DNA of 64,000 nt from Petrolisthes cinctipes (lineage: Eukaryota; Arthropoda; Malacostraca; Decapoda; Porcellanidae): positions 101,001-165,000 of the forward strand of contig JAWQEG010001391.1 in assembly GCA_033782935.1 (NCBI GenBank). Reading direction: 5' to 3'. The translations under genes were made by a program, and so were the position numbers. Positions 9,602-22,625 of this stretch are shown piece after piece (positions within the stretch are counted from its first letter, which is position 1; each line of letters begins with the position of its first letter). The notes beneath the pieces were generated by a model, which saw only the letters and a list, made by a program, of their open reading frames with translations, was not told the DNA's origin and did no database searches.

Positions 9602-9767
9602 AGAAAAACCCACTTTTTATAGACAGAAAGTATTTAATATGGATGTTTGTGAGTCAACAACTACCTCCCTCTTCAGATTCAACTCTGTACTGCTGAAGAG
9701 GGAGGTAGTTGTTCACTCACAAACGTCCATATTAAATACTTTCTGTCTATAAAAAGTGGGTTTTTCT
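9602..9767. repeat. Near-perfect palindrome, 75-bp arms
   Basis: The left arm at 9602-9676 and the right arm at 9692-9767 are complementary with about two mismatches in 75 bp, around a loop of about 15 bp. The outermost bases are AGAAAAACCCACTTTTTATA. The left arm directly follows the decayed LINE, so the arm may be LINE 3' sequence duplicated in inverted orientation. Confidence 0.9.
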
Positions 9768-9779
9768 TAATATCAGGAA

Positions 9780-10077
9780 GTATCGTTGACCTTATAGCCG
9801 AGCCTTCATGCCTTCTGTGTTGGTGTTGGTCTGGGGTGCTGGGTGTAGGGTGTTGGTCTGGGGTGCTGGGTGGGGTTTGGGGTGTGTGGGAATAGGGGGA
9901 CAGGCTTGGGGGGGGTTTAGGAGAGGTGCGGGTTTTTTTGGGGGTATCGGGAGGGTTTTTTTGGGTGCGGGAGTAGGGGGACAGGCTTGGGGGGTGGGTT
10001 ACGGGGGTGCAGGAATAGGGGCCAGACTTTCTACCCCCCCTCCAAGCCTGTCCCCCTATTCCAGCACCCCCCAAACC
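9780..10077. repeat. G-rich foldback element 3
   Basis: Starts with a GGTCTGGGGTGCTGGGTG direct repeat. It continues with GTGCGGGAGTAGGGGGACAG-type phrases and ends in a C-rich return arm (CCAAGCCTGTCCCCCTATTC). Same family as 6882-7080. Confidence 0.7.
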
Positions 10078-10482
10078 CCACACCAAGTAGCACATCACAT
10101 CACTTGTGTTTCTTACAGTAGACCTCTTGTAAATATTCATACGTCCTCCATCTTGGTGGTGTGACCTGTAAATATTATTGATTGATATTAGGCAACATAA
10201 CAGCCAAGGTCATATGGCACCCGAGGAAGAAGGAAAGTCATTGACAAGTGGGACAGTCAAGGGGGAAATTTTGTGTTGGTAAATCTGGAGTAACTGATTC
10301 CTCCAAACTATTTTTCCAAGCAACAACAGAACACCATTATTTTGGTTCTTCTGGTTCTGTTTCCTGGCATACATTGGAGGAATCAAGGCACTCCAATGTA
10401 ACAAAAGTGAATAAATAAGAAATAACCTACTACAATAATATTTAATGTAATATTTAATGTAACAAAAGTGAATTACCTCCTT
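10078..10482. other. Non-coding spacer
   Basis: No gene seen. A short direct duplication of AATGTAACAAAAGTGAAT occurs near 10395 and 10458, separated by two TAATATTTAATG units. Confidence 0.5.
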
Positions 10483-11230
10483 AAGGGATCTGTGATGTAG
10501 TCAGATAATTGGAGTTATACGAATCCTTCAAATATTACTACAAAACACCACCTATATGGAAGGAGCTTGTTTCATGGCAGTCAGGAGGAATCAGAAGCCT
10601 CCAAACACACACACACACACACACACACCTATATGGAAGGAGTTTGTTTCATGGCATAGTCAGGAGGAATCGGAAGCCTCCAAACACACACACCTATATG
10701 GAAGGAGCTTGTTTCATGGCATAGGAGGTAGGAGGAATCAGAAGCCTCCAAACACACACACACACACACACACCTATATGGAAGGAGCTTGTTTCATGGC
10801 AGTCAGGAGGAATCAGAAGCCTCCAAACACACACACACACACACACACCTATATGGAAGGAGCTTGTTTCATGGCAGTCAGGAGGAATCAGAAGCCTCCA
10901 AACACACACACACACACACACACCTATATGGAAGGAGCTTGTTTCATGGCAGTCAGGAGGAATCAGAAGCCTCCAAACACACACACACACACACACCTAT
11001 ATGGAAGGAGCTTGTTTCATGGCATGGTCTGGAGGAATCAGAAGCCTCCAAACACACACACACACACACACCTATATGGAAGGAGCTTGTTTCATGGCAT
11101 GGTCTGGAGGAATCAGAAGCCTCCAAACACACACACACACACACACACCTATATGGAAGGAGCTTGTTTCATGGCATGGTCTGGAGGAATCAGAAGCCTC
11201 CAATTTTAAAACATGATCACAAGGTCCTTA
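10483..11230. mobile_element. TIR-bounded minisatellite element 2
   Basis: TTAAGGGATCTGTGATGTAG at the left and the complement of TTAAGGACCTTGTGATCAT at the right (11213-11232) bracket about eight units. Each unit contains ATATGGAAGGAGCTTGTTTC, then GGAGGAATCAGAAGCCTCCAA and a (CA)n run of variable length. Ends and unit core match 7079-7560, while the (CA)n run is specific to this copy. Histidine-threonine repeat frames across it are artefacts. Confidence 0.75.
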
Positions 11231-11329
11231 ATAAAACGTATATAAAATTGATAAAAACATACATACAGACACGTACACAATAAAATGATCTATCTGTACG
11301 TATAATTGGAAGTGCGTACATGGCCCAGA

Positions 11330-11458
11330 AACACACACACATATCCTATAAACACTCACATACAAACATACATACATATATATATATACACACACACACA
11401 TACATACATATATATATACACAGACACACACATATACAAACATACATACAGTATTGGT

Positions 11459-11500
<42 letters not shown>
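11330..11500. repeat. (CA)n, (CATA)n and (GA)n microsatellites
   Basis: CA/CATA/TATA tracts run from about 11330 to 11452, followed by a pure GA run at 11463-11500 that abuts the 3' end of the minus-strand LINE. Confidence 0.95.
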
Positions 11501-14261
<2,761 letters not shown>

Positions 14262-14262
<1 letters not shown>

Positions 14263-16084
14263 GAGTAAATACACACATACATACCTACTTACAACACTGG
14301 AGGGTAATGTTTTCACTGGCTGCTTGTATGTGTGTGTGTGTGTTAGGTCAGGTGTGGATATACTCTGCTTCAGTCCACCATTCTGTAATAATAATAATAA
14401 TGATAGTAATAATAATAATAATAGTAATAATAATAATAATAATGATAGTAATAATAATAATAATAATGATAATAATAATAATGATAATAATAATAATAAT
14501 GATAGTAATAATAATAATAATGATAGTAATAATAATAATAATAGTAGTAATAATAATAATAATAATAATAATAATAGTAGTAATGATAATAATAATAATA
14601 ATAGTAGTAATAATAATAGTATGGGACTCAGAAACTCCCACTCTCTGTCTGTCTGCTGTCGGTTTATTTACGTACACAATTTACATACACACACACACTA
14701 AAAATATATACACACAGACACATACACACTAAAATATACACATACATACACACACACACATACTAACAATACCCAATTAATTTGTTAACAGTTTTGTATA
14801 TATTCTAAAACTGTATTAATAAACCATTAATTATTATTATTATTATTATTTATTATTACAAACACACATATATACATACATACATACACACACACACATA
14901 TATACAAACATACATACACACACACACATATACATACATACATATACATACACACACACACACATACATATACACACACATATATACAGTTGTACTGATC
15001 ATGGAGAGAGAGAAAATCCGTATTTACAGAGAGAGAGAACACGTATTTACAGAGAGAGAGAGAGAACACGTATTTACAGAGAAAGAACACGTATTTACAG
15101 AGAGAGAGAGAGAGAGAGAACACGTATTTACAGAGAGAGAGAGAGAACACATATTTACAGAGAGTGAGTAAATACACACATACATACCTATTTACAACAC
15201 TGGAGAGTATTGTTTTCACTGGCTGCTTGTATGTGTGTGTGTGTTAGGTCAGGTGTGGATATACTCTGCTTCAGTCCACCATTCTGTAATAATAATAATT
15301 ATAATATTAATAATAGTAGTAGTAATAATAGTAATAGTAATAATAATAGTGATAATAATAATAATAGTAGTAGTAGTACAGTAATAAAAGTAATAGTAAA
15401 AATTATATTAGTTGTAATAATAGTAAAAATTATATTAGTTGTAATAATAGTAATAATGATAGTAGTAATTATGATGATAATGATAGTAATAATAATAACA
15501 ATAATAATGATAATATGGGACTCAGAAACTCCCACTCTCTGTCTGTTTATTTATGTAAACACACATACACACACACACAATTTACATACACACACAAACA
15601 CAATTTAAATATATACACACACACAAAATGTCTATTTTCGGCTTACCAGCTGCTACTATTTAATAAACCGAATATTATTATTATTAATTTAAATACACAC
15701 ACACACACACACACAATTTATGTACACACACACACATACACAATTTAAATACACACACACACATACTAACAATACCCAATTAATTTGTTAACAGTTTTGT
15801 ATATATTCTAAAACTGTATTAATAAACCATTAATTATTATTATTATTATTTATTATTACAAACACACATATATACATACATACATACACACACATATATA
15901 CACATACACATCCATACATACATATACACACACACACATACAGAGAGAAAGAGAGCAAATACACACACATACATACATACCTACATACAACACTGGAGGG
16001 TATTGTTTTCACTGGGTGCTGCTTGTTGTGTGTGTGTGTGTCTTAGGTCAGGTGTGGATATACTCTGCTTCAGTCCACCATTCT

Positions 16085-16135
<51 letters not shown>

Positions 16136-16189
16136 GTAGTAGTAATTGTAATAGTAATAGTAATAATAATAATAATAATGATAGTAATA

Positions 16190-16226
<37 letters not shown>

Positions 16227-16440
16227 TAGTAGTAGTAATTGTAATAGTAATAATGATAGTAATAATAATGATAGTAATAATAATAATAGTAATAATAATA
16301 ATAATAATAATAGTAATAATAATAATAGTAATAATAGTAATAATAATAGTAATAAGAATAATGATGATAATAATAATGATAATAATGATGACAATAATAA
16401 TAATAATGATGATAATCATTCACTAACACATGTAAAAATT
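14262..16440. repeat. Three-fold segmental tandem repeat rich in microsatellites
   Basis: A cassette starts near 14262, 15164 and 15951. Each contains a TACATACCTACTTACAACAC-type phrase, then CTGGAGGGTATTGTTTTCAC, a TG run, CAGGTGTGGATATACTCTGC and a long (TAA)n tract. The first two also share GGGACTCAGAAACTCCCACT and a block around CCCAATTAATTTGTTAACAG. Spacing is about 900 and 790 bp. All long Asn/Ile/Leu repeat frames here come from the (TAA)n tracts. Confidence 0.9.
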
Positions 16441-16589
16441 GTCCCAAGGTAGGGAGTTTTACGGTACGGTATATATAATAATAATAAGTTAGGGTGTTTT
16501 ATGGTATGAGATATGTAATTTTCACCGTGATATAAGTTATTATGGTCAAATTTCTCTAAGTTTGATATAGGTCTTACCTTGTGAAACTC
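16441..16589. other. AT-rich spacer
   Basis: A short direct repeat (AGGGAGTTTTACGGTACGGT and AGGGTGTTTTATGGTATGAG) is visible; nothing else is recognised. Confidence 0.4.
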
Positions 16590-16890
16590 CGTATAGTCTG
16601 TCCAGGTTAGGTCCGGGTATAGTCTGCTATGGTTAGGTCCCGATAGTCTGCAATGGTTCAGATTAGGTTAGGTTAGGTCGGGTCGGGTCGGGTCGGGTTG
16701 GGTTGGGTTAGGTTGGGATTGGTTTGGTTAGGCTTGGTTTGGTTGGGTTAGCTTAGGTTAGGTTGGGTCGGGTTAGGTTAGGATTGGTTTGGTTAGGTTA
16801 GGTTGGGTTAGGTTGAGTTGGGTTTGGTTTGGTTTGGTTTGATTAGTTAGGTTTGGTTAGTTAGGTTGGGTTGGGTTGGGTTAGGTATGT
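16590..16890 (+). repeat. Eroded MITE core with expanded TTAGG-like tract
   Basis: Begins with phrases of the MITE interior (CAGGTTAGGTCCGGGTATAG, GGTTAGGTCCCGATAGTCTG). It then runs into about 210 bp of degenerate pentamers: GGTTA, GGTCG, GGTTG and GGTTT. In other copies this tract is only 30-60 bp, so the pentamer block appears to have expanded here. Confidence 0.7.
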
Positions 16891-17072
16891 ATGGCTAAAA
16901 CAGGATATTTGCACAATAAATGGATGTTGAAATTAAACTAATCACATGAAAAAAATTGAATTATTCACTTAAAAAAATCTTGGAAAAGCTATATTTTGTC
17001 TGAAAATCTCACACGTGCAGCTCGGAAAATTTACCCAATTAAAAAAAAAATAAAAAATTGAAATACGAGTAC

Positions 17073-17923
17073 TAAAATCAACCGGTAATTATCTATTCTA
17101 TTGTTATTTTCTATTACAATGTTTTTACCTTCTATATTCACAAATTCACAACATTCTAAAACACTTTCCTTCAGAAATGCCCCATATCGGTAAATATTGA
17201 AAGAATTACCGTTATTGTGTACGGTTTTCTTACCTTCATTACCCACTTATTTAGACAATTCTAAGACTATTTTCTTTTATGGTATTTCTTCCTCAAATGC
17301 CCCATTTCCAAGATAGGGCATATTCAAATGGGGCATTTTGAAATTAGCCTGACCTTACCTAGCCTAACCTAGACCACAGCAGACTACTGGGACCTAACCT
17401 GGGCAAATTACTGGGAAATAACTGTGATAAAGTACAGGAAATGACCCAGGGAAAAATACCCGGTAATTCTTTCAATAAATACCCACTTTTCTTAACATTT
17501 CCAAGTTAGGTCATATTCAAATATAGCATTTAGAAATTAGTATGACCTTACATGACTTAACATAACCTAACCTAAACTGCAGTAAACTACCGGGACCTAA
17601 CCCGGGCAAAATACCGGGAACTAACCGTGGTAAAATACGGTAAATATTGAAAGAATTACCATTACTGCGTACGGTTTTTCTACCTTCATTACCCACTTAT
17701 TTAAACCATTCTAAGACTATTTTATTCTATGGCATTTCCAAGATAGGGCATATTCAAATTTTGAAATTAGCATGACCTAACCTAGACTGCGGCAAGCTAC
17801 CAGGACCTAACCTGGGCAAACTACCGGGAAATAACCATGGTAAAGTACAGGAAATGCAAAATACTGGGACCTAACCAAATCTGGCAACACTGCTACAAAA
17901 CGGTAATTTTTTCAATAAATACC
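17073..17923 (-). mobile_element. Composite of older MITE with copies E and F
   Basis: An older relative begins near 17073 (GGTAATTATCTATTCTATTG) and ends at 17638, where copy F (17639-17923) follows directly. The same junction, GTAAAATAC followed by GGTAAATATTGAAAGAA, occurs at 29058-29059, so the pair was duplicated or moves as one composite. Copy E (17189-17483, full length, both GGTA ends) is inserted in the older part. I find no clear target duplication for E or F. Confidence 0.7.
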
Positions 17924-17929
17924 GTACCA

Positions 17930-18121
17930 ACTTTTCTTCGGAAATGCCCCATTTCCAAGTTAGCTAATATTGAAATTAGCCTGACCTTACCTGACCTAAC
18001 CTAGACTTCGGCAAGCTACCGGACCTAACCTGACCTAACCTAACCTAGACTGCGGCAAACTACCGGGACCTAACCTGGGCAAACTACCGGGAAATAACCG
18101 TGGTAAAGTACAGGAAATGAC
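17930..18121 (-). mobile_element. Outer MITE, left remnant (split by the Merlin element)
   Basis: The reverse-oriented MITE interior ends at GAAATGAC (18114-18121), exactly where the Merlin element starts. It resumes at 21645 after the Merlin element. Comparison with other copies shows an uninterrupted sequence at this point. The distal part of this copy is degraded. Confidence 0.8.
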
Positions 18122-18745
18122 GGTATTTTTACAGAAAACCTGGGTTCACTAGTACGTAAATATTAGTATGTTTTACCACTAATTAGGACCATTCTAAGAC
18201 ACTTTTCATCAATGGTGTATCTCTCGGAGATGCCCCCGTTTTCGAGATATGCCCCGTTTTCATACCCCAATACAAACATGGGGGAGAGCCTGGGAATCCG
18301 GGGTTTTGGGTGGGGGAAAACACGCATTTCACTGTGGTTCTGCCTATATAATTGACTTCCTACCGTTATTTTCGTTGCTTTTCGTTATATTCCACGTTAT
18401 TCAAGATGCATGCAATATTGGGGGTGCGTTGGATGAAGCTAGTTTCAGGTGGGGAGATTGGTTCTCTTGTGTTTACGTTTGATATGTTTTCACTACAATT
18501 ATAGTCTTTTCATAGTTGTAAATGTTACAATATTCACGCTACTTTTGGCTGGTTTGGCTATATTTGCCCTATTATATTTTGTATTGGCAATATTGTCTAT
18601 GAGCGTCCTACTCTTTTTATGGAAATTTCCATATCCAGGATGTTACATTGTTGCCATCTAGTGTCTACTCCTGTCATTAATTCCTTGATATCACTGTGTT
18701 GCCATCTTGTGGTTACTCTGTAAATTATTGGTAATGGAAGTGCAG

Positions 18746-18905
18746 TGTTACCACATCCATCTACATCCCGGGATATTTACTCGGTCACTTTATTAATTGT
18801 ACAACGGTTTTATGCCCAGGTTAGGTCCCGATAGTTTGCCCAGGTTAGGTCCCGGTAGTCTGTTGTGGTCTAGGTTAGGTCAGGTCAGGTTAGGTAACAC
18901 TAATT
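18746..18905 (+). repeat. MITE-like core fragment inside the Merlin element
   Basis: Phrases GCCCAGGTTAGGTCCCGATA, GGTTAGGTCCCGGTAGTCTG and TAGGTTAGGTCAGGTCAGGT match the MITE interior. The Merlin element therefore carries the same core sequence as its presumed passengers, either by common descent or by insertion. Confidence 0.6.
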
Positions 18906-18984
18906 CCCAAAATAACCATTTGATTTAACATTTTATTGGAGATCTGGCAATTGTGGGATTTTATTCGATGCCGATAGCCATCCA

Positions 18985-19600
18985 CTTATTATGTACATTA
19001 CCAATTCCTCATTTTCATAGCCATTTGGGCTACAAATGTGCACCTGAACACGTGTTATTATTCACTGGGTAATTTCATTATGTTACTTTTTATTATCTTT
19101 CCTTATTTTTGGTTAGGTTTGTTATGCTTTGCTTTGGTTTGTTTGGGTTAGGTTAGGTTAGGTTAGGTTTTGTTTAGTAAGGATATGTAGGGGTCGGTAG
19201 GATTTGGCTATAATTCTACTTCTTTTCATAGTATTGGGTGCTTCTCTTTGTTATTTTGAGTTAGTACCACTGCTTATAGCCTTGGAAATTTTGGCCCTCT
19301 GCTGGCTACTCTAAATATTAATATGTGCATTACCATCTACTAATTTTTATAGCCATTTGGGCTACTTTTGTGCACATGAACACGTGTTTTCATTCTAAGA
19401 GTATTTATATTATGTATCTATATTTTTACTTTTGTTTTGTTATGTTACTTTATTTTGGGCTTTAATTGGTTATTTAGTGTAGGGTGAAATATTGTTAGGT
19501 TATGTTTGGGTGGGATAGGTACGGTGTGGCTATCATTTTACTTTTTTGGCTGCTTTTCCATTTATTTTTGAGTTTGTAATGCTGCTGTATGGAAAACTGG
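18985..19600. repeat. Tandem duplication upstream of the transposase, period about 335 bp
   Basis: The block around ATAGCCATTTGGGCTAC with the phrase GAACACGTGTT occurs near 19018 and again near 19353, followed in both by further similar sequence. The second copy ends just upstream of the transposase, so the duplication lies in its 5' regulatory region. Confidence 0.75.
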
Positions 19601-19617
19601 GTCACGTGATTATCCCC

Positions 19618-19658
19618 TATAAATAGGACGTTAGAGCGTGGGTCTTTCTCTTTCAGTT
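19618..19658 (+). promoter_or_regulatory. Possible TATA box and initiator of the transposase
   Basis: TATAAATA lies at 19618-19625 and an arthropod-type initiator TCAGTT at 19653-19658, 8 bp before the ATG at 19666. The spacing is slightly long. TCTTTCTCTTTCAG at the same place could equally be a 3' splice site, which would imply an upstream exon. Confidence 0.4.
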
Positions 19659-19665
19659 GCTCACT

Positions 19666-20631
19666 ATGGAACACTTGTGTGCCGGTTGTCGTCCTCTATT
19701 CTACGAAATTATAGCAAGCCATTTTAGAAATAACGAGACCAGTATAACTTTATTTCAAAATCACGGTGTCTTACCAACTGATCTCAAGTGTCCTAATTGC
19801 GGTAACAATTGTTGTTTAACACATGATAACCTTTTTCGTTGTTATCACACAACTCTAATAGCAAAGACAAAGAGAAGAAGACGTTGTGGATTTTCTGTGT
19901 CGTCATTTAAAGGCTCATTTTTAGACCATTCACACATCGAACCCTGGAAAGTGCTGTGTTTTATTAACGTATTTTGTGATAAGAGTTTTTCACACATCCA
20001 GACTATCAAAAACTTGAGCATAAACAGCAAAACTTCTGTCGATTGGAGAAGTTTCTGTAGTGAAGTGTGCGAGAAATGGCTAACATCTCAACCCCCTATA
20101 GGTGGTCCTCATATAACAGTTGAGATTGATGAAACCCTTGTTGTCAGACGGAAACACAACGTCGGTCGTGTTTTGTCTCAAGTGTAGGTGTTTGGAGGAA
20201 TTGAAAGAGTCTCCAAGAAAAAATTTATTATCCCGCTCTTAGACGATGCGACTCAACCACTTCCACGGAATAAAGAAACTCTTATTCCACTAATAAAACT
20301 TTTTATATTGCCTGGCACTACCATTTGCTCTGATTCTTGGCGTGCATACAATTCTCTCGAGGACGAGGGCTATCGACATTGGTGTGTAAATCACAGCATT
20401 AATTTTGTCGACCCGGTTAATACTGAAATACACACACAAAACATAGAGAGATTGTGGAGAGACGTTAAGGAACATATTAAACGACCAGGAATCAAAGCCA
20501 AGTATTTGAGACAATATATTGCAAGATATATATTTCTAGACCAACACGAAGATCTTGCGTTTCATCAATTCCTTCTGGAGGCTGCAAAACTCTATCCGCC
20601 CCAACTGTGTTCGTCCGCCATTACCACATGA
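19666..20631 (+). pseudogene. Merlin (IS1016/IS1595-type) transposase with one in-frame stop
   Basis: This would cut and join the ends of the surrounding element by a DDE-type reaction. From the ATG at 19666 there are 321 codons, normal for Merlin transposases. The N-terminal part has a zinc-ribbon-like CPNCG motif (about residue 42 on) with a later RCGFSVSSFKG segment, as in IS1595 proteins. The ISXO2-like catalytic domain follows, with EIDET (D155), CSDSWRAY (D223) and HTQNIERLW (E261) as likely catalytic residues. FVDP lies just before the last motif. One TAG codon at 20185-20187 interrupts the frame, in a position where relatives usually have tryptophan; a single-base TGG to TAG change explains it. 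The frame is otherwise intact to 20629. Recent inactivation, readthrough or a sequence error are all possible. The surrounding TIRs and target duplication argue against bacterial contamination. Confidence 0.88.
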
Positions 20632-20935
20632 TTCAGACGACTCAGATATCTCCTCTGATCACAACAATCCCACACCATCCACATAATTTCTGTAAGGTAT
20701 GTTATTTATTGTTTATTCAACATTCTTTACCCTTTATTTTGTCCATTTTTATACACATATTATTATATATATGTCATTCCTACATATACATTGTGTACAC
20801 ATGTTGGTAACGCTGCTACTTGGGCTGTATTGGTATTATATTGCAATGTTCTCGAACACTTGGAATTTTTTTTTTATCATTAACTATTTTATTTACGGTT
20901 GGAAGTGTATAATTATGGCATTAACATAGTGCTAT

Positions 20936-21208
20936 GCGTGTTTTCCCCCACCCAAAACCCCAGATTCCCAGGCTCTCCCCCATGTTTGTATTGGGGTATG
21001 AAAACGGGGCATATTTCGATAACGGGGCATATCCAATAAATACTCCATAGGTTGGAACTGTATTATAAAGGCAAAACCATAGTGTATAGCGTGTTTTCCC
21101 CCACCCAAAACCCCGGATTCCCAGGCTCTCCCCCATGTTTGTATTGAGGTATGAAAACGGGGCATCTCCGAGAGAAACACCATAGATGAAAAGTGTCTTA
21201 GAAAGGTA
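20936..21208. repeat. Duplicated inner segment of the right Merlin TIR
   Basis: The block beginning GCGTGTTTTCCCCCACCCAA occurs twice in tandem (near 20936 and 21090), about 153 bp apart. The left TIR has one copy of its complement (about 18250-18335). The right end therefore carries one extra copy. Confidence 0.85.
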
Positions 21209-21216
21209 CTAATTAG

Positions 21217-21579
21217 GGTATTTATTGAAAGAATTACCGTTTTGTAGCAGTGTTGCCAGATCCGGCTAGGTCCCAATACTTTGGCCCGGTCATTTTCTGT
21301 ACTTTACCACGGTTATTTCCCGGTAGTTTGCCCAGGTTAGGTCCCGGTAGTCTGCCCAGGTTAGGTCCCGGTAGTCTGATGCGGTCTAGGTTAGGTTAGG
21401 TCAGGTCAGGTAAGGTCAGGCTAATATCAAAATGCCCCATTTGAATATGCCCTATCTTGGAAATGGGGCATTTGCGGAGAAAATGCCATAGAAGAAAATA
21501 GTCTTAGAATGGTCTAAATAAGTGGGTAATGAAGGTAGAAAAACTGTACCCAATAACGGTAATTCATTCAATATTTACC
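21217..21579 (+). mobile_element. MITE nested in the right Merlin TIR
   Basis: A full-length 363-bp member of the GGTA-end family. It is flanked by a perfect 8-bp duplication CTAATTAG (21209-21216 and 21580-21587). The right TIR continues on both sides and matches the uninterrupted left TIR, which shows the empty site at 18178-18186. Confidence 0.93.
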
Positions 21580-21644
21580 CTAATTAGTGGTAAAACATAC
21601 TAATATTTACGTATTAGTGAACCCAGGTTTTCTGTAAATTTACC

Positions 21645-21724
21645 GAAATGACTAGGGCAAAATACTTGGTCCTAGCCGGATCTGGCAACACTGTTACAAG
21701 ATGGCAATTCTTTCAATAAATACC
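21645..21724 (-). mobile_element. Outer MITE, right remnant
   Basis: Continues the element broken at 18121. After the duplicated GAAATGAC it carries GCCGGATCTGGCAACACTGT and ends with the GGTA-type terminus (TTTCAATAAATACC). Confidence 0.85.
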
Positions 21725-21779
21725 CAAAACTGCAATTGCCTAGAATCTAAATAAATACCAAACAATACCATGATTTACC

Positions 21780-21908
21780 CATATAGTAATAGTGGTGGTA
21801 GTAGGGTAGAAGTGGTGGTGGTAGTAGTAGTGGTAGTAGTGATAGTAGTAGTAGTAGTAGTGGAAGAAAGATTGGAGGGAGAAGAATTTATACACTTGGA
21901 GATTGGAG
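21780..21908. repeat. (GTA)n/(GTG)n microsatellite and purine-rich flank
   Basis: An irregular AGTAGTGGTGG tract of about 75 bp, followed by the GATTGGAG-rich sequence that resumes after the next MITE. Confidence 0.85.
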
Positions 21909-21916
21909 AACACTGG

Positions 21917-22284
21917 GGTATTTATTGAAAGAATTACCGTTTTGTAGCAGTGTTGCCAGATCCGGCTGGGTCCCAGTATTTTACCCCCGTCATTTATTGT
22001 ACTTTATCACGATTATTTCCCGGTAGTTTGCCCAGGTTAGGTCACGGTAGTCTGCCCAGGTTAGGTCCCGGTAGTCTGATGCGGTCTAGGTTAGGTTAGG
22101 TTAGGTCAGGTCAGGTAAGGTCAGGCTAATTTCAAAATGCCCCATTTGAATATGCCCTATCTTGGAAATGGAGCATTTGCGGAGGAAATGCCATAGAAGA
22201 AAATAGTCTTAGAATGGTCTAAATAAGTGGGTAATGAAGGTAGAAAAAACGTACGCAATAACGGTAATTCATTCAATATTTACC
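21917..22284 (+). mobile_element. MITE copy, full length
   Basis: A 368-bp member of the GGTA-end family, flanked by AACACTGG (21909-21916) and AAAACTGG (22285-22292), a 7/8 match. It is inserted in GATTGGAG-rich repeat sequence. Confidence 0.88.
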
Positions 22285-22292
22285 AAAACTGG

Positions 22293-22625
22293 TTATTGAA
22301 GGGATTGGAGGATTTAGAGGGAATACTAGGGACATTTGAGGAGAGATTAGAGGATTGGAGGAAACACTGGTGAGAAGATTGGAGCAATTTGGAGGCCTCA
22401 GAGAGAAGAAATTCGATGAAATACCTTAATAATTGGGTTGAAAATACCTTAAATGAAACCAAATTACCTCAACATGGAGAGATTAGAGGATTGGAGAGAC
22501 TGGATGGTTTGGAGGAAACACCGGAATGAAGATTGGTTCGATCGCCAACAACAGAGGGAAGAAATTCGTAAAATACCTTAAAAATTGGGTTGAAAATACC
22601 TTAGATGGAACCAAATTACCTCAAC
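22293..22625. repeat. Tandem duplication of about 180 bp
   Basis: Two units each contain GAGATTAGAGGATTGGAG, then GGAGGAAACACYGG and TTGGGTTGAAAATACCTTA, and end near AAATTACCTCAACAT (about 22474 and 22625). Confidence 0.85.

Larger units (their letters stand above)
18122..21644 (+). mobile_element. Merlin-like DNA transposon with long TIRs
   Basis: The element starts GGTATTTTTACAGAAAACCT and ends with the complement of GGTAAATTTACAGAAAACCT. A perfect 8-bp duplication GAAATGAC flanks it (18114-18121 and 21645-21652). The inverted repeats extend for roughly 240 bp. The left arm is about 18122-18360; the right arm runs inward from 21644 and is interrupted by a MITE (21217-21579). Without that MITE and its target duplication, the element is about 3.15 kb. 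It encodes an IS1016/IS1595-type transposase. Merlin elements are known to make 8-9 bp duplications and have GG-starting ends, so ends, duplication length and transposase all agree. Confidence 0.9.

Noticed and set aside
18249..18661. Two hydrophobic open frames near the left end of the Merlin element
   Set aside because: The first starts inside the inverted repeat and neither shows a domain; the hydrophobicity follows from T-rich sequence.
19666..20631. Bacterial IS1595 insertion sequence as contamination
   Set aside because: The transposase sits inside long TIRs with an 8-bp duplication in arthropod-type repeat DNA, and fits the eukaryotic Merlin relatives of that bacterial group.
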